A stretch of 56,012 nucleotides of DNA from an uncultured Verrucomicrobiales bacterium (lineage in GTDB: Bacteria > Verrucomicrobiota > Verrucomicrobiia > Verrucomicrobiales > DEV007): the NCBI GenBank assembly GCA_937891465.1, contig CALAHF010000175.1, positions 1-56,012 of the forward strand. Reading direction: 5' to 3'. The notes beneath the pieces were generated by a model. It saw nothing but the letters and a program-made list of their open reading frames with translations. It made no database searches and was not told the DNA's origin. Each line of letters starts with the position of its first letter. The stretch's first letter is position 1. A program made the position numbers and the translations under genes. This document shows positions 54,001 through 56,012 of the stretch, piece after piece.

Positions 54001-55596
54001 CACTTTTTCCGACCCCGCTTCCAGCAGTGGCTTCACCGCTCTGCGATCACCGATTCTCCCCAGCGCCATGGCCGCCAGTCGATTTTGCTGCTCGTCATCA
54101 GCAGAGAGCAGTTTGATCAACGGTTCCACCGCGTCTGGATCGCGCCACAGGCCGACGCTGTGGATTGTCGCTGCGCGAACATCCGCACTTTCATCGCTTA
54201 GAAAACCTCGTGTCGCCGAGCGAGACGCGTCCCCCGGGATACGATGGAGCGCCCACAGCGCGGGGACGCGGGCCTTGGCCGAGCGGAGCGCCGCTATGTT
54301 ATCTTCTTCCGCGAGGGCGTCGATCGCTCGCTTGACCACTGCGGGTCGCGCATCGGACAGCCAATTGATTTTGGCCGCTCCCCAATCAAGATCGAGGCCG
54401 CGAGGATCGTTGCTTACCGGCGGATCCGCTTTTTGAATCCGATAAATGGCGCCAAGAATATGGGGCTTGGCGACCTTTGAGGTCGGACAACAAATCATGT
54501 ACCAGCTGCCCGTATCCGCCACCAGCAGGCTGCCGTCAGCATCTTCGATCACATCGGTGGGATGAAAATCACTCTGATCGCTTTCGAGAAAGCTGCTCGT
54601 CACCGCGCTGTAACTCGACCCGTTCCGGCTTAGCTGGTGTCTCGAGATGCGCCGCAGGTTGAAGTCGGAGCAAAACAGATCGCCGCGAAGTCCGTGCGCA
54701 TCGTTCCTGGGCATCACGATCCCTGAAGGAGCAGCGGGTCCCATCTGGGTCAGGATCGGCAGCAGACCGCCAGTGGTTGGGTGCGGCGCCAGAACGCGGT
54801 CGTTCTTCTTGCCGTACATCCCGCCATAAATGGCATGCAGAATCCCATCCCGTTTACCGGGCCCGGAGAGATCAAAAAAAGTCCCGCTCAAAAATCGCTC
54901 CCCCGTGTCGCTAAATGTGAGTCCGACGGGATTGTTCATCCCCCCGGTGATCACCACTTCCAGCTCGCTGCCGTCGGGCCTGGCGCGGTAGATATGAGCA
55001 GCGTTCGACTTAAACGTCTCCCCAGTGCCGAGCACGTGGCTCTGTGGTGCGAATGCCCCCTTGCACCAGTAGATGTATCCGTCTGTGCCGATGTAGGGAC
55101 CGTGCATGTCATTGCCGCAACCCTCGATCGAGCCGCCGTCGAACCAGACCGTCCGTTCATCGGCCACGTGATCGCCATCGGTATCGCGGAGTTTCCAAAT
55201 GTGCGGTGGGGCTCCCACATAGACGGCTCCCTCGTGTATGAGAATGCCTTCCGGAAAAGGCAGGCCTTCGGCGAAGACCGTTGAGGCATCAAAGACGCCA
55301 TCCCCGTCGCGGTCGACCAACCTCAACACGCGGTGCTTTGGGTCTTTGAGTTGAGCCGGCGCCTTGTCGGTGTTCCCGGAGCTGTCGGTGACATAGAGCA
55401 CACCCTCCTCATCGAAACTCATGTGGATCGGCCGCTGCACGAGTGGCGGCGCGGCGACACGCTTCAGGACATAGCCGTCAGGAATCGTAAACGTATGCGG
55501 GGGCAACGTGACTTTCTCGGCACCTTGCGCATGCCAACAGAGAACGAAGACCTGCAGAATCATGCAGGTCGATAAGGAAACGCTGAAAGGCCTCAT
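51079..55596 (-). CDS. Fusion: PVC propeller, HEAT, cytochrome c, LamG and dimethylformamidase-like domain
   Basis: About 1505 aa from the ATG at 55596 (MRPFSVSLSTCMILQVFVLCWHAQGAEK), with GGAG 9 bp upstream; a GTG at 55617 is less likely. A propeller of the PVC type (about 30-400: YVLKRVAAPPLVQRPIHMSFDEEGVLYVTD) is followed by HEAT repeats (about 410-560: DVRAATIHSVGLWRDPDAVEPLIKLL). The haem site CITCH has Cys629, Cys632 and His633. A LamG domain (about 830-960: LTLECWIRPFNLAGWQGL, RWHHIAASWDGKKKRIYIDGK) comes next. The last about 470 residues (HRFRVPVNTKSGVYAGRF, LLVLVSSNTWLAYNS, FLHLWLDKHGYDYDVITDHDLD, CMNGHSEYWSARAYDGLDNYLKAGG) match the large subunit type of N,N-dimethylformamidase. Such a chain would join redox, sugar-binding and amidase-like domains in the periplasm. 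Confidence 0.88.
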   Translation of the reverse strand: MRPFSVSLSTCMILQVFVLCWHAQGAEKVTLPPHTFTIPDGYVLKRVAAPPLVQRPIHMSFDEEGVLYVTDSSGNTDKAPAQLKDPKHRVLRLVDRDGDGVFDASTVFAEGLPFPEGILIHEGAVYVGAPPHIWKLRDTDGDHVADERTVWFDGGSIEGCGNDMHGPYIGTDGYIYWCKGAFAPQSHVLGTGETFKSNAAHIYRARPDGSELEVVITGGMNNPVGLTFSDTGERFLSGTFFDLSGPGKRDGILHAIYGGMYGKKNDRVLAPHPTTGGLLPILTQMGPAAPSGIVMPRNDAHGLRGDLFCSDFNLRRISRHQLSRNGSSYSAVTSSFLESDQSDFHPTDVIEDADGSLLVADTGSWYMICCPTSKVAKPHILGAIYRIQKADPPVSNDPRGLDLDWGAAKINWLSDARPAVVKRAIDALAEEDNIAALRSAKARVPALWALHRIPGDASRSATRGFLSDESADVRAATIHSVGLWRDPDAVEPLIKLLSADDEQQNRLAAMALGRIGDRRAVKPLLEAGSEKVDAFLRHAIIYALYEIGDTQNLSENGPLGKQVRLMHEVAQRNAPPHAMPEIQLADAVVPDAEKLAQQKIRLKALTALLPEGDPERGKKLFHNAAKSLCITCHVMGDQGVKFGPDLTGIGSIRSAQDLLEAIVYPSSSIARYHELVMMQTQKGETAGLIIRDTVDQMVLSSAPGMEQAIPIKEIKSAKYSNVSLMPEVFDALLKPGEIADLVAYLLSVKLPGTTTPDAGTPSGPQEIPAHQPVDLPGLHAYAQKSIAAGEEIEFRVSSSVPYDLSVVQLGEDPENRDKDPVLETFRVEKPKSQPIHPGSYVHVNNGLPDERRLSQLTLECWIRPFNLAGWQGLITQHDYPDRCGVGLFLSGDRIAFMTGTGGAHDPASLHQTKPGLIEAQRWHHIAASWDGKKKRIYIDGKLAAEFPFAGVVRPGKTAIRIGAYGSDGVAANFYNGDIAMCAMHGRALDEAQIQKRVADRGLTVPEGETVLGCWPFNEEHGTRVADAGSDGRDGQMINRGTWMIGGPSFDAAAVGRHDMKYDPTTDPQRGHGLRLAADELYNARWEVNHRFRVPVNTKSGVYAGRFDFKINGNPMRYHTTFIVRRPESRPKAPLLVLVSSNTWLAYNSTPFPVNHGPGLINMGTGGLGSSHPGAPRYSCYSDHHNGQPTYKIGMKVPWPAAGPNKTYIGGGYSHLLRGERFLHLWLDKHGYDYDVITDHDLDRNPEVLKGYKAVCMNGHSEYWSARAYDGLDNYLKAGGAAVVMSGNTMFWRVSFDETGEVMECRKFGKSIGGRGRAKVGELYHSHDFKRGSLMRFCGYPAWKLVGLECIGWGGGNFAHYQMDLPDHFLFNEPNKIELKKGEAFGFANKTMGAVGHEYDVRLSTLLRATENPALKGLVEPEGITTLARSHDKRGVLDFNAEAHKARSGDEQTIAEIIYWERPEGGRVFHTGSIATAWGMYYDEKLSLLVKNVLHRFGVEEKTPSK

Positions 55597-55659
55597 AATG
55601 AAATACTCCGGGGACACTTCCCCAATTCTGTCGAGCGTGCCCGAACCAATAAATTAATT

Positions 55660-56012
55660 CTACTCGCCCGTTCCGCCGGTCCAGTTGTTGCTCTGAAATG
55701 GAGCAGCAGGAAGGCCGGCTCCATTGACAAGATTAGGGTTGGTAAGTTTGTGCCAACCGAACTGAACCGTCACCGGTGTCACACCTTCGGCTTTGACGAT
55801 TACGGTTTCGCCATCAATCTCGGCGGTGGCTTCGACGAACGTGCCGTCGGCACCGGCGACTTTGAATTCGCTCAAGGGTTTGCCGTCCCTTGATTTGAGG
55901 CCGCTGGCATGAGCGAAGGTCACCCGGGCAGTGTTGCTTTCTATCGCGACGCTTTTCAAAAGAGGGCCGGAATACGGCAGGTCTTTTCCGTAATCTTTCG
56001 CCAATGCCCACA
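55660..56012 (-). CDS. Sialate O-acetylesterase-like protein, C-terminal part (runs off the right edge)
   Basis: The open frame reads from beyond the window end (WALAKDYGKDLPYSGPLLKSV) to the stop at 55660. This is the usual tail of SASA esterases: a DYGKDLPYSGPL-type strand with the end of the catalytic domain, then a beta-sandwich ending VTVQFGWHKLTNPNLVNGAGLPAAPFQSNNW. About 116 residues are present; catalytic residues lie outside. It would be transcribed ahead of the fusion gene, 63 bp apart, and probably works with it on the same substrate. Confidence 0.85.
   Translation of the reverse strand, partial: WALAKDYGKDLPYSGPLLKSVAIESNTARVTFAHASGLKSRDGKPLSEFKVAGADGTFVEATAEIDGETVIVKAEGVTPVTVQFGWHKLTNPNLVNGAGLPAAPFQSNNWTGGTGE

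Noticed and set aside
55641-55660. CGAACCAATA as a further copy of the 43-bp repeat
   Set aside because: Only 10 bases match and the following sequence diverges at once, so it is probably chance.
1-56012. CRISPR arrays, rRNA and tRNA genes
   Set aside because: I saw no regularly spaced direct repeats with unique spacers and no recognisable rRNA or tRNA; the 43-bp family is dispersed. I could not run a tRNA scan.

Overview
The window looks like a chromosomal piece of a Gram-negative bacterium of the PVC group, most likely a Verrucomicrobiota member (inference from gene content; no rRNA or marker gene is present). The pointers are four sulfatase genes, two PVC-type proteins that join a beta-propeller to a CxxCH haem site, a Planctomycete-type cytochrome/PSD1 protein, a DUF1501 protein, a TPR-bearing secretin, ExbB/ExbD pairs, Tat-exported oxidoreductases and very large secreted multi-domain proteins. 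No phage, plasmid or integrase gene was seen.

Layout. 1-410: start of a sulfatase that runs off the left edge. 525-2954: BlaI-type repressor, secreted EF-hand protein and M56/BlaR1-type metalloprotease in one operon, with two TACA-N2-TGTA-like operators in front. 2979-4920: dGTPase and a methyltransferase. 4988-7252: a DsbD-like thiol:disulfide reductase whose first catalytic cysteine codon is an in-frame TGA, followed by a strong SECIS-like hairpin, so probably a selenoprotein. 7354-7599: CDGSH iron-sulfur protein. 7640-17775 (minus strand): an envelope cluster reading ExbB, ExbD, ExbD, a TonB-like-anchored vWA protein, a 974-aa TPR protein, a TPR/discoidin-like protein and a secretin. 18252-19244: zinc-binding lipoprotein. 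19254-30176: two sulfatases, DUF1854 protein, membrane spermidine-synthase-like protein, PVC haem protein and PQQ-type propeller. 30291-33444: class V aminotransferase, M20 peptidase and amidohydrolase. 33723-40361: a 2212-aa secreted serine protease with Calx-beta, Ig-like, FN3 and duplicated C-terminal domains. 40588-48585: a translationally coupled set (Gfo/Idh/MocA oxidoreductase, LamG-cytochrome-PSD1 protein, DUF1501 protein, sulfatase). 48768-56012: ricin-type lectin, two SASA-type esterases and a 1511-1512-residue class fusion of propeller, HEAT, cytochrome, LamG and N,N-dimethylformamidase-like domains.

A family of 43-bp repeats, mostly palindromic, is scattered through the window, between genes and inside or at the edge of coding sequences. 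Two copies sit in larger mosaics around a shared core whose hairpin is kept by compensating base changes.

Taken together the genes suggest a cell that degrades sulfated, acetylated polymers outside or in the periplasm, with redox and envelope-energised functions. The two observations I rate highest are the probable selenocysteine DsbD (6962-6964) and the mosaic repeat family.
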